Counted from the stretch's first letter, positions 8,964 to 18,787 are shown. The stretch is 64,000 bases of DNA from an uncultured Gammaproteobacteria bacterium (GCA_951828235.1 OX639965.1:1323191-1387190), one strand, 5' to 3'. Numbers and translations: made by a program. The notes: generated by a model not told the origin, from the sequence alone.

Positions 8964-10028
8964 CTAGCCCGCCGGCAGACTCTCCCGCAACACCCCGGGC
9001 AGTTCATCGCGATTCAGGGGAGGCAGCGCGGCAGGTGGGGGGCGTGAATTGTAGGTATTCCAGAACAGCACATTGAGGTCCTTGTGGCGTCCCTCGCGCC
9101 CGTCGCTCAGCAGGGTCGCCGCGGCCTTCCCCGAGTAGGTGTACTCCAGTCGCGTACTCGTTTGCCGCCGCATGAATTCGATTGCCGCCAGCGCCTCGCC
9201 GGTGGGCAGCGCGTAGCCGTCACCCAGGAACTCCGCGCGAAACTCGACGCGGTGCAAGGGCTCTGCTTCGGGCAGGGGGCAAACGCCTTCCAGCAGTTGC
9301 CTGAGTTGCCCGGCCAGCGACCGGATTCTGTCCATCGAGGTCATGTTGTCGGACACGACGCGCGCCGCCACGATGCGCGTGGGAAGCCCGCACAGCGAAA
9401 GGCCGAGATCGAGTCCCAGCGTGCTGCCGGAGGACCCGCACGGAAGGTAGATCAGGTCCGGGGCCGGGCATTCGCCCGACTTGACCTGCTCGGCCAGTTC
9501 CAGGGCGCCGCATACGTAACCCAGGCAACCTAGCACCGAGGAACCGCCCAGCGGGATGTCGTACCAGGCGCCCTCCTCGGCCAGCATCCGCTCACGTACC
9601 CGCGCGGTTGACTCCGCGTCGGCCGCCGGTACCAGGCGAGTACCCAGCAGGAGGTGGTAGCGAAGCGTTTCCTCGACATAGGGAGTGGGCGGCTGAGGGC
9701 GGACGATTCCGCAGCATTCCAGGCCGAGGCTGCGGGCGTAGTGCGAGGTGGAGAGAATGTGATTGGAGCCCACGGCGCCGTATGTGAGCACGCCACGGTA
9801 ATCGCCCGCCAGCGCGTCCGCCAGCAGGAACTCGAGCTTGCGCAGCTTGTTGCCGCCGTGTTTTGCGCCGCTGATGTCGTCGCGCTTGATCCACGCCGAG
9901 CGGGCGCCAAGTTCTTCGGCCAGGGAATCATGCCGGTCCACGGGCGTGGGCGTGTCGGCGATGGCGCGCCAGGGGAAGCCTTGTCGAATGGCCTCGCGGT
10001 AGGCGCGGGCCCGTGAGGCGGAAATCAA
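8964..10028 (-). CDS. PLP-dependent ACC deaminase / D-cysteine desulfhydrase family enzyme
   Basis: A 354-aa fold-type II PLP enzyme. The Schiff-base lysine lies in SGAKHGGNKLRKLEFLLADA (near residue 60), followed by TYGAVGSNH, which matches the loop that contacts cofactor and substrate. LPCGSSGSTLGLDLGL is the glycine-rich phosphate-binding loop, and EYTYSGKAAA is the C-terminal family motif. Substrate could be D-cysteine, 1-aminocyclopropane-1-carboxylate or another small amino acid. The start is a TTG at 10028, two bases after the SPOR gene stop at 10031-10033; no ATG is available near the N-terminus. The tight spacing implies one operon argS-SPOR-PLP enzyme. Confidence 0.85.
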   Translation of the reverse strand: MISASRARAYREAIRQGFPWRAIADTPTPVDRHDSLAEELGARSAWIKRDDISGAKHGGNKLRKLEFLLADALAGDYRGVLTYGAVGSNHILSTSHYARSLGLECCGIVRPQPPTPYVEETLRYHLLLGTRLVPAADAESTARVRERMLAEEGAWYDIPLGGSSVLGCLGYVCGALELAEQVKSGECPAPDLIYLPCGSSGSTLGLDLGLSLCGLPTRIVAARVVSDNMTSMDRIRSLAGQLRQLLEGVCPLPEAEPLHRVEFRAEFLGDGYALPTGEALAAIEFMRRQTSTRLEYTYSGKAAATLLSDGREGRHKDLNVLFWNTYNSRPPPAALPPLNRDELPGVLRESLPAG

Positions 10029-10030
10029 CG

Positions 10031-10678
10031 CTATTGGACCAGCTTCAACAGGATGGAGTCGAATCGATGCTGCTGCAGACGGGCGCGGTCGGCATTCAGC
10101 TGCGCGAGGTCGTCGGTGGGGCCGATCCGGACGCGGTAATAGGTTTGCCGGTCCACCATCACCGGCTGAATGCGCGCGGTCATGCCGACCAGCGCCAGCC
10201 TTGCCTTAAGGGATTCAGCCTGGGTCTGGCGGGTAAAAGCGCCCATCTGCAGGACGTACATCCCCGGCGTATCCACCGGGCTGGGCGCGGGGGGTCCGGG
10301 CTCGGAATTCGGAACCGGCGAGTCGGCAAGCTCGGAGGCGGCGGCCACGGTTTCGGAGACCGCTTCGGTAGTGGATGGTCCAGCGGGTTCGGAAGCGGTT
10401 GGCTCCGGTGCCGGTCCGGCGGTGGCCGATTCGCCCGCAGCCGCCGGCCTGGAAGCCAGCGTTTCCTCGACCACCTCCTCGCCGCGTTCGAGAATGTCGT
10501 AGAAATCGAAAGTTGGAGACGAGGAAGGATTTTCCGCCGGCGTGCCGGATGAAGGCTCAGCCAACCATGCGGTGAACATGGGATAGACCCAAAGAGCCAG
10601 CACCAGCCCCAGGGCGATGCCCGCCACGAAAGCGCCCCCGCGCCTACCGCCGGAACCGGATTTGCTACGCCTTGCCAT
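10031..10678 (-). CDS. SPOR-domain cell-envelope protein
   Basis: A 215-aa protein with a basic cytoplasmic start (MARRSKSGSGGRR), one membrane helix (AFVAGIALGLVLALWVYPMF, about residues 16-35), a Pro/Ala/Glu-rich periplasmic linker, and a C-terminal SPOR domain of about 75 residues (MYVLQMGAFTRQTQAESLKA to LQQHRFDSILLKLVQ). SPOR domains bind glycan strands stripped of peptides at the division site, so a FtsN- or DedD-like septal role is plausible. The ATG at 10678 lies 2 bp after the argS stop. The argS-SPOR order is widespread in gammaproteobacteria. Confidence 0.88.
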   Translation of the reverse strand: MARRSKSGSGGRRGGAFVAGIALGLVLALWVYPMFTAWLAEPSSGTPAENPSSSPTFDFYDILERGEEVVEETLASRPAAAGESATAGPAPEPTASEPAGPSTTEAVSETVAAASELADSPVPNSEPGPPAPSPVDTPGMYVLQMGAFTRQTQAESLKARLALVGMTARIQPVMVDRQTYYRVRIGPTDDLAQLNADRARLQQHRFDSILLKLVQ

Positions 10679-10680
10679 GC

Positions 10681-12423
10681 CTACATGCTCCTCGGCGCCG
10701 TTACGCCCAGCAATCCCAGCCCATTGCGCAAGACCTGGCCGCTGGCCTGCGCCAGCAGCAGACGCGCACAACGCAAGTCGGATTCGACGTCCAGCACCTT
10801 GCAGTGGTTGTACCAGCCGTGAAACGCCTGGGCCAGCCCGATGAGGTAGTGCGCCATCACCTGGGGGGCCCGCTGCAGGGCCGACTGCTCCACGGTCTCG
10901 GGCAGCCGCGCCAGCGCCAGCATCAGGTCGATCTCCCGCGGATGCTTGAGCAGTCCGGCGTGCTCCTGGCCCTCATCCGGGCTGAAGCCGATGTTCCGTG
11001 CGCGCATCTTTTCGAACAGGCTGACGACGCGTGCGTGGGCGTATTGCACGTAGTAGACCGGGTTGTCGCTGGATTGCTTCTTTGCGAGATCAAGGTCGAA
11101 ATCAAGATGCTGCTCTCCCGCCCGGGATACGTAAAAGAAACGCGCCGCGTCCACACCCACTTCGTCGCGCAGGTTCCGCAGGGTTTCGAACTCGCCGCCG
11201 CGGGTGGACATGGCCACCCGTTCGCCGCCGCGGTACAAGACCACGAACTGCACCAGCCGAACCTCCAGGCTTGAAGGCGGTTCGCCCAGCGCTTCCAGGC
11301 CGGCCCGGACCCGATCGACATAGCCGTGGTGGTCCGCACCGAGCACATCCAGCAGCACGTCCGCGCCGCGCTTGCGCTTGCCGTAATGATAGGCGATGTC
11401 GGACGCGAAATAGGTGCTGCGGCCATCCGCCCGGACCACCACGCGATCCTTCTCGTCGCCGTATTTCTCTGCCGGAAACCAGAGCGCGCCGTCGCGCCGG
11501 TAGGTGACGTCGGTGAGTCTGCCGAGGCAGGCTTCGATTTCGCCGCCCTCCACCAGTGCGCGCTCGGATTGCCAGTGGTCGAACCGCACGCCGAACTGCT
11601 CGAGGTCGTCGCGAATGTCGTCCAGCACCCATTCGCCGGCCACGCGGCCGATGTGGGCGAACAGGCCGTCGCCCAGCGTCTTGCGCGCGGTATCGATCAG
11701 TGCGTCCACGTATCGGTCGGCACCCTGACCATTGGCCTGATCGGCTTCAGGCCAGGCCATCCCTTTCCGGGCCGCCTCGGCCGCTTCCGGAAGTTCGTCG
11801 CACATCCGCCTTGCCAGATCGAGAATGTATTCCCCCCGGTACGCGCCCTCGGGAAACTCCGCGCTTGCATTCTCCCGCTGAGCCATCCGCAGCCACACGG
11901 AAAGACCCAGCACCGCCAATTGCCGCCCGGCATCGTTGACGTAGTACTCCCGCCAGACCTCGTGCCCGGTCGCTTCCAGCAGGCGGGCCAGGCAGTCGCC
12001 GGTCGCCGCGAGCCGGCCGTGGCCCACGTGCAGGGGCCCGGTGGGATTGGCCGAAACGAACTCCACCAGCACCCGCCGGCCTCCCCCGAGATTGGTGGAC
12101 CCATAAGACTGGCCATCCGCAACGATTCGGCCCAGTTCCGCCTGCAGCGCGCCGGGGTTCAGCCAGATATTGACAAATCCGGGACCGGCGACCTCGATCC
12201 GCCCGATCAATGCGTTGGGCGGCAATCGCGCCACGATATCGGCCGCGATTTCCGCCGGCTTGCGCTTCAGCTTGCCCGCCAGCTGCATGGCGGCGCTGGT
12301 GGCGTAATGCCCGTTTCGCGCCTCCCGCGCCTGCTCAAGCCCGGCTTGCCGGAGGCTGTCGGAGTGGTCCCCGGCAACCGAAAGCAGGGCTTGGTCAAGT
12401 AGGATGCTGAGGGCTTTCTTCAT
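10681..12423 (-). CDS. argS: Arginyl-tRNA synthetase
   Basis: Charges tRNA-Arg with arginine. From the ATG at 12423 the protein is 580 aa, the expected size. It has the N-terminal ArgS domain (about residues 1-85), the class I HIGH-type motif HVGH at 132-135 preceded by FVSANPTGPL, the YVQYAHAR stretch in the anticodon-binding half, and a C-terminal DALR-type helical domain. The frame stays open for about 130 codons upstream into the neighbouring sigma gene on the other strand; that stretch is low in similarity to anything and is not part of the gene. It heads the minus-strand argS-SPOR-PLP enzyme operon. Confidence 0.96.
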   Translation of the reverse strand: MKKALSILLDQALLSVAGDHSDSLRQAGLEQAREARNGHYATSAAMQLAGKLKRKPAEIAADIVARLPPNALIGRIEVAGPGFVNIWLNPGALQAELGRIVADGQSYGSTNLGGGRRVLVEFVSANPTGPLHVGHGRLAATGDCLARLLEATGHEVWREYYVNDAGRQLAVLGLSVWLRMAQRENASAEFPEGAYRGEYILDLARRMCDELPEAAEAARKGMAWPEADQANGQGADRYVDALIDTARKTLGDGLFAHIGRVAGEWVLDDIRDDLEQFGVRFDHWQSERALVEGGEIEACLGRLTDVTYRRDGALWFPAEKYGDEKDRVVVRADGRSTYFASDIAYHYGKRKRGADVLLDVLGADHHGYVDRVRAGLEALGEPPSSLEVRLVQFVVLYRGGERVAMSTRGGEFETLRNLRDEVGVDAARFFYVSRAGEQHLDFDLDLAKKQSSDNPVYYVQYAHARVVSLFEKMRARNIGFSPDEGQEHAGLLKHPREIDLMLALARLPETVEQSALQRAPQVMAHYLIGLAQAFHGWYNHCKVLDVESDLRCARLLLAQASGQVLRNGLGLLGVTAPRSM

Positions 12424-12589
12424 CGCCGGGCCGCGGTGAATTTTATGCTTTGCCGGAAGCGAGGACATCCCGCCCCGGCCGCCCCGGCCAGGGGCGGGGA
12501 GGCATTCGGTGCCGCGACTGGCGATGCAAGCGCGGGGGAACAGGCATGCCCGGACGTTGATTCCTATTATAGGGAGGTGTTCCATAAGC

Positions 12590-13186
12590 ATGTTGCCCGG
12601 CGCCCGCAAGGACAACATCATCGACCTGGCTTCACGCGAGAGGCCGAGTCGAAGGCGGCTGGTCAAGGAACTGTTTGACCGGCACGCCGCGGCCTTGCGA
12701 CTGTTCCTGCTGGGGCGGGCGGTTCCCCGGGATCGCATCGAGGACCTTCTGCAGGAGCTCTTCGCTCGCCTGATGGATGCGGACCGGCTGGAAGAAAAGA
12801 TGTCCGACGCAACCGGAAGCAATCGTTCCTATCTCCTGACCATGGCCAACAACCTGATCGTGGACAGGCAGCGCAAGTTGCGGGTGCGCACCGCGTACGC
12901 GGCGGCGCAGCGCCAAATCGAAAGCGAACAAGTGGATGAGCGAACGCCGGAGAGGATCGTCGCGGCTCAACTGGAACTGGAAGCCATCAAGGCCATCATC
13001 AGAAACATGCGCCTGAACTGGCGAGTGGCGCTGGTCCTGCAGCGCTTCCGAAACATGAGCTACGAGGAAATTGCCTTGCACATGGGAGTGACGGAGAAGC
13101 AGGTGGAGAACTACATCGTGCGGGCCATGCGGCAGATCCGCAAAGCGAGGCGGAAGATCAAGGCCGCGGGAGAAAGATCGTGCTGA
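12590..13186 (+). CDS. FecI-type ECF RNA polymerase sigma factor (unit 1)
   Basis: A sigma factor of about 198 aa with region 2 (LLQELFARLMDADRLEE, SYLLTMANNLIVDRQRK) and region 4 (VALVLQRFRNMSYEEIALHM, TEKQVENYIVRAMRQIRKAR). It would direct polymerase to a receptor promoter when its FecR partner signals. The ATG at 12590 has AGGGAGG 12 bases upstream, which is long; an in-frame ATA at 12584 has the ideal spacing of 6. The paralogue at 19 kb has SD plus ATC at the same point and no NTG codon nearby, so an unusual start is possible in both; from the AT(A/C) codons each protein would be exactly 200 aa. It overlaps the fecR start by seven bases. Confidence 0.85.
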   Translation: MLPGARKDNIIDLASRERPSRRRLVKELFDRHAAALRLFLLGRAVPRDRIEDLLQELFARLMDADRLEEKMSDATGSNRSYLLTMANNLIVDRQRKLRVRTAYAAAQRQIESEQVDERTPERIVAAQLELEAIKAIIRNMRLNWRVALVLQRFRNMSYEEIALHMGVTEKQVENYIVRAMRQIRKARRKIKAAGERSC

Positions 13187-14229
13187 AAAGCCTTCAGGAG
13201 ATATTGCGCGGCGACGTGGAGCATGCGTTGCTGCATCTTTGGTCCGAACGGTTGTCGGAGGCCAAGGCGGCCGCGATCCGCAACCGGGTCCGAAGCGATC
13301 CGAAATACCGGGAAGAGTTCGATGGTTCCCTTGAGGTTCTCGCTTCAATGGAGGAATTGGCGGACGATGACGAGATCGGGGAGATGGTCCTGGAATACAG
13401 GCGCCTGATCCAGGAACGCAAGGCGAAACGCAGCGCTGTGCTGGGCATCGCCGCCGGCGTGTTCGTGGCGATCGGCGGCGCCCTGCTTTATTTCGCGCCC
13501 TGGAGCGAGCCGGACGACGGCCACCTTGAGAAGTACTTCACCCGCATCGGGGAGCAGCGGACCATAGAACTGAATGACGGCAGCGTTGTGACGCTCAATA
13601 CCGGCGGTCAGCTGGTGGTGGACTACAACGGGCGGGAACGGAGAGTTCTCCTGGAGCGCGGCGAAGCCTATTTCGAAGTCGAGAGCGACCCCGACCGTCC
13701 CTTTACCGTGGAGCTGGGAGTCCGCTCCGTCACGGCCATCGGAACGGCGTTCAATATCCGCAAGCATCCGGAGCATTACCAGGTGGCCGTGATCGAGGGC
13801 GCGGTTTCATTGCATGAGTTGGCGGATGCTGTGCCCGCTTCGCCTCCGCCCATCTCCGCCGAGGGCGATGCGGTGGTGATTCCCGCGCGCTCCCGGCACC
13901 TCCTGGAAGCAGGCTGGGTGGCCGAGTTCGACGTGAGCCGAAATCAGATCAGGGCATTTCGGCCGGAGACCATGGAACGGTACGAGGGTTGGCGCAGCGG
14001 AATGCTGAGCTTCTACCGGGAGCCGCTGTTCCAGGTGGTCCAGGAGTTGAATCGCTACTCGCGCAGAAAAATCCTGATTGAAGATTCCACGGTCATGGAC
14101 CTGACCGTTTATACGGCCTTGAGCGTGCATGAGATCGATTCCGCGCTTGACGGCCTGGAGAAGCTGCTGCCGATCGAAGTCAGGCGGCACTACGACCGGA
14201 TCGTGATTACCGGCTCGGAAGGCGGGTGA
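13180..14229 (+). CDS. FecR-like anti-sigma / sigma regulator (unit 1)
   Basis: A 349-aa single-pass inner-membrane regulator. It has a short cytoplasmic helical domain (about residues 1-85), one membrane helix (VLGIAAGVFVAIGGALLYFA, about 87-106), a periplasmic FecR domain (GEQRTIELNDGSVVTLNTGG through TAIGTAFNIRKHPEHYQVAV) and a C-terminal STN-like/DUF4974 segment (LFQVVQELNRYSRRKILIED). FecR proteins carry the receptor signal across the inner membrane to the ECF sigma. The GTG start at 13180 overlaps the sigma stop. It shares close similarity along its full length with the protein at 19.6 kb. Confidence 0.87.
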   Translation: MLKSLQEILRGDVEHALLHLWSERLSEAKAAAIRNRVRSDPKYREEFDGSLEVLASMEELADDDEIGEMVLEYRRLIQERKAKRSAVLGIAAGVFVAIGGALLYFAPWSEPDDGHLEKYFTRIGEQRTIELNDGSVVTLNTGGQLVVDYNGRERRVLLERGEAYFEVESDPDRPFTVELGVRSVTAIGTAFNIRKHPEHYQVAVIEGAVSLHELADAVPASPPPISAEGDAVVIPARSRHLLEAGWVAEFDVSRNQIRAFRPETMERYEGWRSGMLSFYREPLFQVVQELNRYSRRKILIEDSTVMDLTVYTALSVHEIDSALDGLEKLLPIEVRRHYDRIVITGSEGG

Positions 14230-14258
14230 GGCAATAACTTGATCCAAGGGTGGGGACT

Positions 14259-17200
14259 ATGAACAGAATTTTGGGAAACATCAGGACGCTGGCGTCGCCG
14301 GCGGTGGCTACCGTTGTGCTGGCGCTGTCGGGAGCTGCCGTTTCGGCTCAGTCCGGGGAACTGCTTACGCTCGACATCGAGCCGCAAAAGGCCGGCCCGG
14401 CATTGGTCCGGCTGGCCAGGTCCTCGGGCGTGCAGGTCATGCTGACCCAGGGAGCAGGGGAGGAAGTCGAGGTCGAAGGGCTGAAAGGCGAGTACCGGTT
14501 TGAGGACGCTCTGGCTGCCCTGTTGACTGATACCGGCCTGGAGTACGAGTACACCTCCGAGAATGTTGTTCTCGTACAGCAGGCACAGGAAGACGAGGAA
14601 GCAGCCCCTGATGCGGCTCCCGAAGAGCCGGTCGTGGCCGAACAAGAAGAGCCGCTGGAACTTGAGCAACAGGTCGTGACCGGGTCCCGGCTGGTGGGCG
14701 GCGATCCTACTGCCCGTGTCTACAGCTATACGGCCGAGGATATAGCGGCGCGCGGTGTATCGACGCTGGAGGAGTTCTTCCGCACTTTGCCGTGGACCTA
14801 TCCGTCCATTACCACCCAGACCAACACCAGTCTGCATTTTGACGGCACCGACCAGGACGACGAATACATCGAACTGGGGCTGGGTATCTCCACGGTCAAT
14901 CTGCGAAACCTGGGCTCGGCCAACACGCTGGTGCTGATGAACGGCCGGCGCATTGCCGGCGCCGGTCTGGAGGACGACTTCGCCAACATCCTCAACGTCC
15001 CGCTTTCGGCTATAGAACGGGTGGATGTCCAGTTGGACGGCGCCTCCGCCGTATACGGATCCGACGCGATCGGTGGGGTGGTGAATTTCATCACCAAAAG
15101 GAACTACACCGGTCTATCGCTGGACTACCGGCAGGAATTCAGTTCCACCGACGCGGACCAGAACACAGCCAGCATCACGGGCGGGTATGCATGGGGCAGC
15201 GGCAACGTAACCGCCGTCGTATCGCGGGATACTTCCGATCCGATCACCAACGCCAAGACCGGATTGACCACACTGGATTTCCGGCCGCGGCTGGGACCGG
15301 AATTCGATCTTCGCAGTTTTTCGACAGGTCAGCCCGGCGTGGTGTGTGAATTCGAGGCTCCTTCGTGGGCGCCCACGTTCTTCCGGTGCGTGCGAAACGG
15401 GCCTCGCTACCAGCTTCCGGCGAACCACAGCGGCGCTGGAGCGACGGTGGACGACTTCGTCGTCTTCGCTCGAACAGACCCGTCTCCTGTCCCCTATGAC
15501 TCGCTCTTGCCGCAAAACGGCGAGGAATCTACGACTGATTCGCTCACCGTCAACTTCGAGCAATACCTGACGGACGATCTCCGGGTGTACGTGGACCTGA
15601 TCTACTCAAAACGCGACTCATACCAGGAACACGCCCCGACTCTTGTGGGCGTGATCCCGGTTCCTTCCACCAACGCCTACAATCCCTTCGGCCGGCCCAT
15701 GCTGGTGCAATACGCGGCGGTTCGAGAGTTTCAGGACGGCCTTCTGCCCCCACATTTCACCGAAGCGGTGACCGAAAGGCGGGACGTGAACTTCGGCGTG
15801 ATCTGGCAATTCACCGACTCGCATGAACTCAGTCTGGACGTAACCCGCACCGTATCGGAACGGGAGGTCTATCGGCTCCGGGCGCGGGGCAGGCGCGACC
15901 GATGGGACCCGACGGCGGATGCCTACTACGAGGCACTTTCGAGTTCCGACCCGAGCCGCGCCTTCAACTTCTTCGGCAATGGTGAGGCCCAGTCGGGGGC
16001 GTTCGACGGATTCCTGACCACTACCCAGGGGCCCATTACGGGCGACAGCGAGACCAGTCAATACAATCTCACGCTTCGCGGCAGCCTGTTCGATATGTGG
16101 GGTGGCCGGGCATCGTACTCGGCGGGCGCGGAATACCGCGAGAACATCATTTTTCAGACCAAGACCTCTACGGCCAACCAACAGGGAATACTGTTGCTGA
16201 ACATGGAGGACAGCGGCTCGAAGATCGGCGTAGACCGGCCGTCCCGCGAGATATCCGCCTACTACGCCGAACTGGCCTTGCCTCTTATAGGTCCCGAGAA
16301 CTCCCGTCCCGGCGTGCATTCCCTGATTCTCAGCCTGCAGGCGCGACGCGACGAGAACGAATCGACAGGCTCCGCCTACGTTGGAACCCGCGGGGCCTAC
16401 CTCAGTTTTGAGTTCCTGGATCCTCTGCCTGTTCCCTATTGGCACCCGGAGCAGGGTTGGCTGATCCATCAGCAGCGCCAGTGGGCCTTCCACTATGCGG
16501 ACGTCGTGCACGATTTCAATTACACGACCACTAAACAGAGCCGCACCAGCCCGAGCGTAGGCCTGCGTTATCAGCCGGTGGAGAGTTTCACCATGCGTAC
16601 CCGCTGGACGCGTGCCTTCCGGGCGCCGGTGTGGAGCGATCAGTTCCAGACCTGCATTGATCCGCCTGTAGATTCCTTCTGCTCGCCGGACACACGATTC
16701 AGGCAGAGCTTCAGCGGCGTGGATCCCTACCACCCGGATGGCCCCACCGAATTCTCCCTGCCTTTTGGGAGTGTCATACGGCAGGTGTACAACACGGAGC
16801 TGAAGAACGAGTATTCGGACACCTATTCCGTGGGCTTTGACTGGGCCCCCCTGACGATTCCGGGGCTGCGCTGGACCGTGGATTGGTCCAAGACGGACTT
16901 CACCAACCGCATCCACGACGGACTTGAAATTGCGTTCATGGCGCAACTGCGTCCCGAACTGGTAATGAACCATCCGCAAGTGGTCACACGCAACGCGGAA
17001 GGCGAAATCGAGTCGATGCTGTTCCTTCCGATCAACATCAATGAAAAGTACAGCGAACTGATCGATACCAGCCTGCAATTCAGTTTCGACACGGCCTATG
17101 GCAGGTTCATGCCGGGCATCGCTTACACGCGGATCCTGGCGGACCACATTCAAATCGGTCCCACCGACGAGAGCCGGCTTGAGTTTGCCGGCACGATGGA

Positions 17201-17579
17201 AGGTCCCGACGAGTACCAACTCGAAGGCTCGCTGAGCTGGTTGTGGGACCAGTTCGCCGCCAGCGTGTTCGTGTACTACACGCCTTCCTACACCAACGAC
17301 CGCGCGGCCTACTGCAGCAGTGCGCGCCAGAATGTTCCCAACAGCCGCTGCGCCGCGATCCCCTGGGAGTGGCTGAGTATCGACGTGGGTTCGCTGACCA
17401 CGGTGGACCTCACGGTGACCTATCGCATGGACAACGGTCTGAGGATACGCGTCGGGGGCCGCAACATATTCGACCGGGCCGCGCCGCCCACGGTGTTCGG
17501 CGGCAACCTGCCGTACGACCCGACCCGCTGGGATGCGCGCGGGCAGGTGTTCTTCGTCGACCTGAACTGGGAGATGTAG
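14259..17579 (+). CDS. STN-domain TonB-dependent outer-membrane receptor (unit 1)
   Basis: A 1,106-aa receptor with a signal peptide (residues about 1-29, ending VSAQS), an N-terminal STN signalling domain (LLTLDIEPQKAGPALVRLAR to YTSENVVLVQQ), an acidic Glu/Ala linker, a plug domain (EQQVVTGSRL, NLRNLGSANTLVLMNGRRIA, DGASAVYGSDAIGGVVNFIT) and a 22-strand-type barrel ending in the C-terminal aromatic FFVDLNWEM. STN is the hallmark of transducing receptors that speak to FecR. The ATG at 14259 is preceded by AAGGGTGGGG, also seen before the paralogue at 20677. The ligand is unknown; large loops with Cys pairs suggest a sizeable substrate but do not identify it. Confidence 0.9.
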   Translation: MNRILGNIRTLASPAVATVVLALSGAAVSAQSGELLTLDIEPQKAGPALVRLARSSGVQVMLTQGAGEEVEVEGLKGEYRFEDALAALLTDTGLEYEYTSENVVLVQQAQEDEEAAPDAAPEEPVVAEQEEPLELEQQVVTGSRLVGGDPTARVYSYTAEDIAARGVSTLEEFFRTLPWTYPSITTQTNTSLHFDGTDQDDEYIELGLGISTVNLRNLGSANTLVLMNGRRIAGAGLEDDFANILNVPLSAIERVDVQLDGASAVYGSDAIGGVVNFITKRNYTGLSLDYRQEFSSTDADQNTASITGGYAWGSGNVTAVVSRDTSDPITNAKTGLTTLDFRPRLGPEFDLRSFSTGQPGVVCEFEAPSWAPTFFRCVRNGPRYQLPANHSGAGATVDDFVVFARTDPSPVPYDSLLPQNGEESTTDSLTVNFEQYLTDDLRVYVDLIYSKRDSYQEHAPTLVGVIPVPSTNAYNPFGRPMLVQYAAVREFQDGLLPPHFTEAVTERRDVNFGVIWQFTDSHELSLDVTRTVSEREVYRLRARGRRDRWDPTADAYYEALSSSDPSRAFNFFGNGEAQSGAFDGFLTTTQGPITGDSETSQYNLTLRGSLFDMWGGRASYSAGAEYRENIIFQTKTSTANQQGILLLNMEDSGSKIGVDRPSREISAYYAELALPLIGPENSRPGVHSLILSLQARRDENESTGSAYVGTRGAYLSFEFLDPLPVPYWHPEQGWLIHQQRQWAFHYADVVHDFNYTTTKQSRTSPSVGLRYQPVESFTMRTRWTRAFRAPVWSDQFQTCIDPPVDSFCSPDTRFRQSFSGVDPYHPDGPTEFSLPFGSVIRQVYNTELKNEYSDTYSVGFDWAPLTIPGLRWTVDWSKTDFTNRIHDGLEIAFMAQLRPELVMNHPQVVTRNAEGEIESMLFLPININEKYSELIDTSLQFSFDTAYGRFMPGIAYTRILADHIQIGPTDESRLEFAGTMEGPDEYQLEGSLSWLWDQFAASVFVYYTPSYTNDRAAYCSSARQNVPNSRCAAIPWEWLSIDVGSLTTVDLTVTYRMDNGLRIRVGGRNIFDRAAPPTVFGGNLPYDPTRWDARGQVFFVDLNWEM

Positions 17580-17622
17580 ACGCCGGAGTGGCGCCGCTTT
17601 CGATCGCCAACTGGATATCCGG

Positions 17623-18774
17623 CTACAGGTCGGTGATCAGGCGATGTGCCGATACGGCGCGTATTTTTCCGGCCAGCGGGTAGGTGGAATCGCCGGCATG
17701 CACGACGATCAACTCATCCAGCTTCAGGTCGCGCAGGGCATGACGCATTGACGGAGTAATCGTCGGCGCCGAAGACAATTTCACTTCGATACCCAGCCGC
17801 TCGTTTCCCTTGCGGGCGTACAGGTCGAGTTCCGCGCCGGTGTGCGTTCTCCAATAGTAGAAATCACGGCCCGTGGCGGCGAGTTGCTCCATCACCAGTT
17901 CCAGCACTAATCCTTCCCAGGTGCTGCCCCTGGCAGGGTGCATGTCCAGGGACGCGGCGTCGGAAATGCCGAGCAGGTGGTGTGCAAGGCCCGAATCCCG
18001 CAAGTACGCTTTCGGCGCCTTGACCTGGCGTTTGTTCAGGTTCGCGTGCCAGGGCAGCAATTGCCGGACGACCAGCGCATCGGTAAGGATGTCCAGGTAT
18101 CTCCGCACCGTAGTATCCGCAACTCCGAAGGAGCGACCGAATTCCGATGAGTTCCATACTTGTCCGTGCCGGTGCGCGAGCATTCCCCAGAAGCGGCGCA
18201 GGGTGGTTCCCGGCGTGCGTACGCCCAGTTGCGCCAGGTCGCGTTCAATAAAGGTTCGGCAAAAGCTCTCCAGCCATTCAAAGCAGTCGCGGTGCGAGCG
18301 AGCAAGATAGGCTCGCGGAAAACCGCCGCGCAGCCAGCGCCGGGCCAAATGCTCCGGGCCGGTTTCGTCCAGGCCCAGGCCATTCAGTTCGTAATAGCTG
18401 ATCCTTCCAGCCAGGGATTCGGATGTTTGACGCAACAAATCCGGTGAGGCGCTGCCCAGCACCAGAAACCTGGCCGGGCGCGGCCGCCGATCCGACAGTA
18501 CGCGAAGCAAGGGGAAAAGGTCGGGCGCCCGCTGCACCTCGTCGATGATGATCAAGCCCTTTAGGTCCTTGAGCGCTAGGTTGGCGTCTTCCTGAAGCCG
18601 TGAGAGGGCCGCCGGGTCCTCCAGGTCGAAATGATGCGATTGCGTGTGATAGCTGTCGCTGACCTGCTGCGCCAGCGTTGTCTTGCCGATCTGTCGCGGA
18701 CCAAGAATGCCCACGACCTCGAAAAGCCGGAGCCGCCTGAGTATTTCCTTGATATGGTGGTGTCTGCGAATCAT
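17623..18774 (-). CDS. AAA ATPase with DUF4143 (COG1373 family)
   Basis: A 383-aa protein from the ATG at 18774. It has Walker A GPRQIGKTT near residue 27, Walker B LKGLIIIDEVQRAPD, a sensor-like LVLGSASPDLLRQTSESLAG, and a C-terminal DUF4143 nuclease-like domain (GAELDLYARKGNERLGIEVK, a D-ExK-type arrangement). The cellular role of this family is not established. It sits between two sigma/FecR/TonB units on the opposite strand, convergent with the first receptor. Upstream lies a 37-bp dyad ending 13 bases before the ATG, the same layout as at the second ATPase gene at 63 kb. An in-frame ATG at 18822 would read through that dyad and is less likely. Confidence 0.87.
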   Translation of the reverse strand: MIRRHHHIKEILRRLRLFEVVGILGPRQIGKTTLAQQVSDSYHTQSHHFDLEDPAALSRLQEDANLALKDLKGLIIIDEVQRAPDLFPLLRVLSDRRPRPARFLVLGSASPDLLRQTSESLAGRISYYELNGLGLDETGPEHLARRWLRGGFPRAYLARSHRDCFEWLESFCRTFIERDLAQLGVRTPGTTLRRFWGMLAHRHGQVWNSSEFGRSFGVADTTVRRYLDILTDALVVRQLLPWHANLNKRQVKAPKAYLRDSGLAHHLLGISDAASLDMHPARGSTWEGLVLELVMEQLAATGRDFYYWRTHTGAELDLYARKGNERLGIEVKLSSAPTITPSMRHALRDLKLDELIVVHAGDSTYPLAGKIRAVSAHRLITDL

Positions 18775-18787
18775 TCGCCGCACTTTA

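Noticed and set aside
15618..17219. 533-codon minus-strand frame in the unit 1 receptor
   Set aside because: Antisense to a complete TonB receptor barrel; no start signal or motif.
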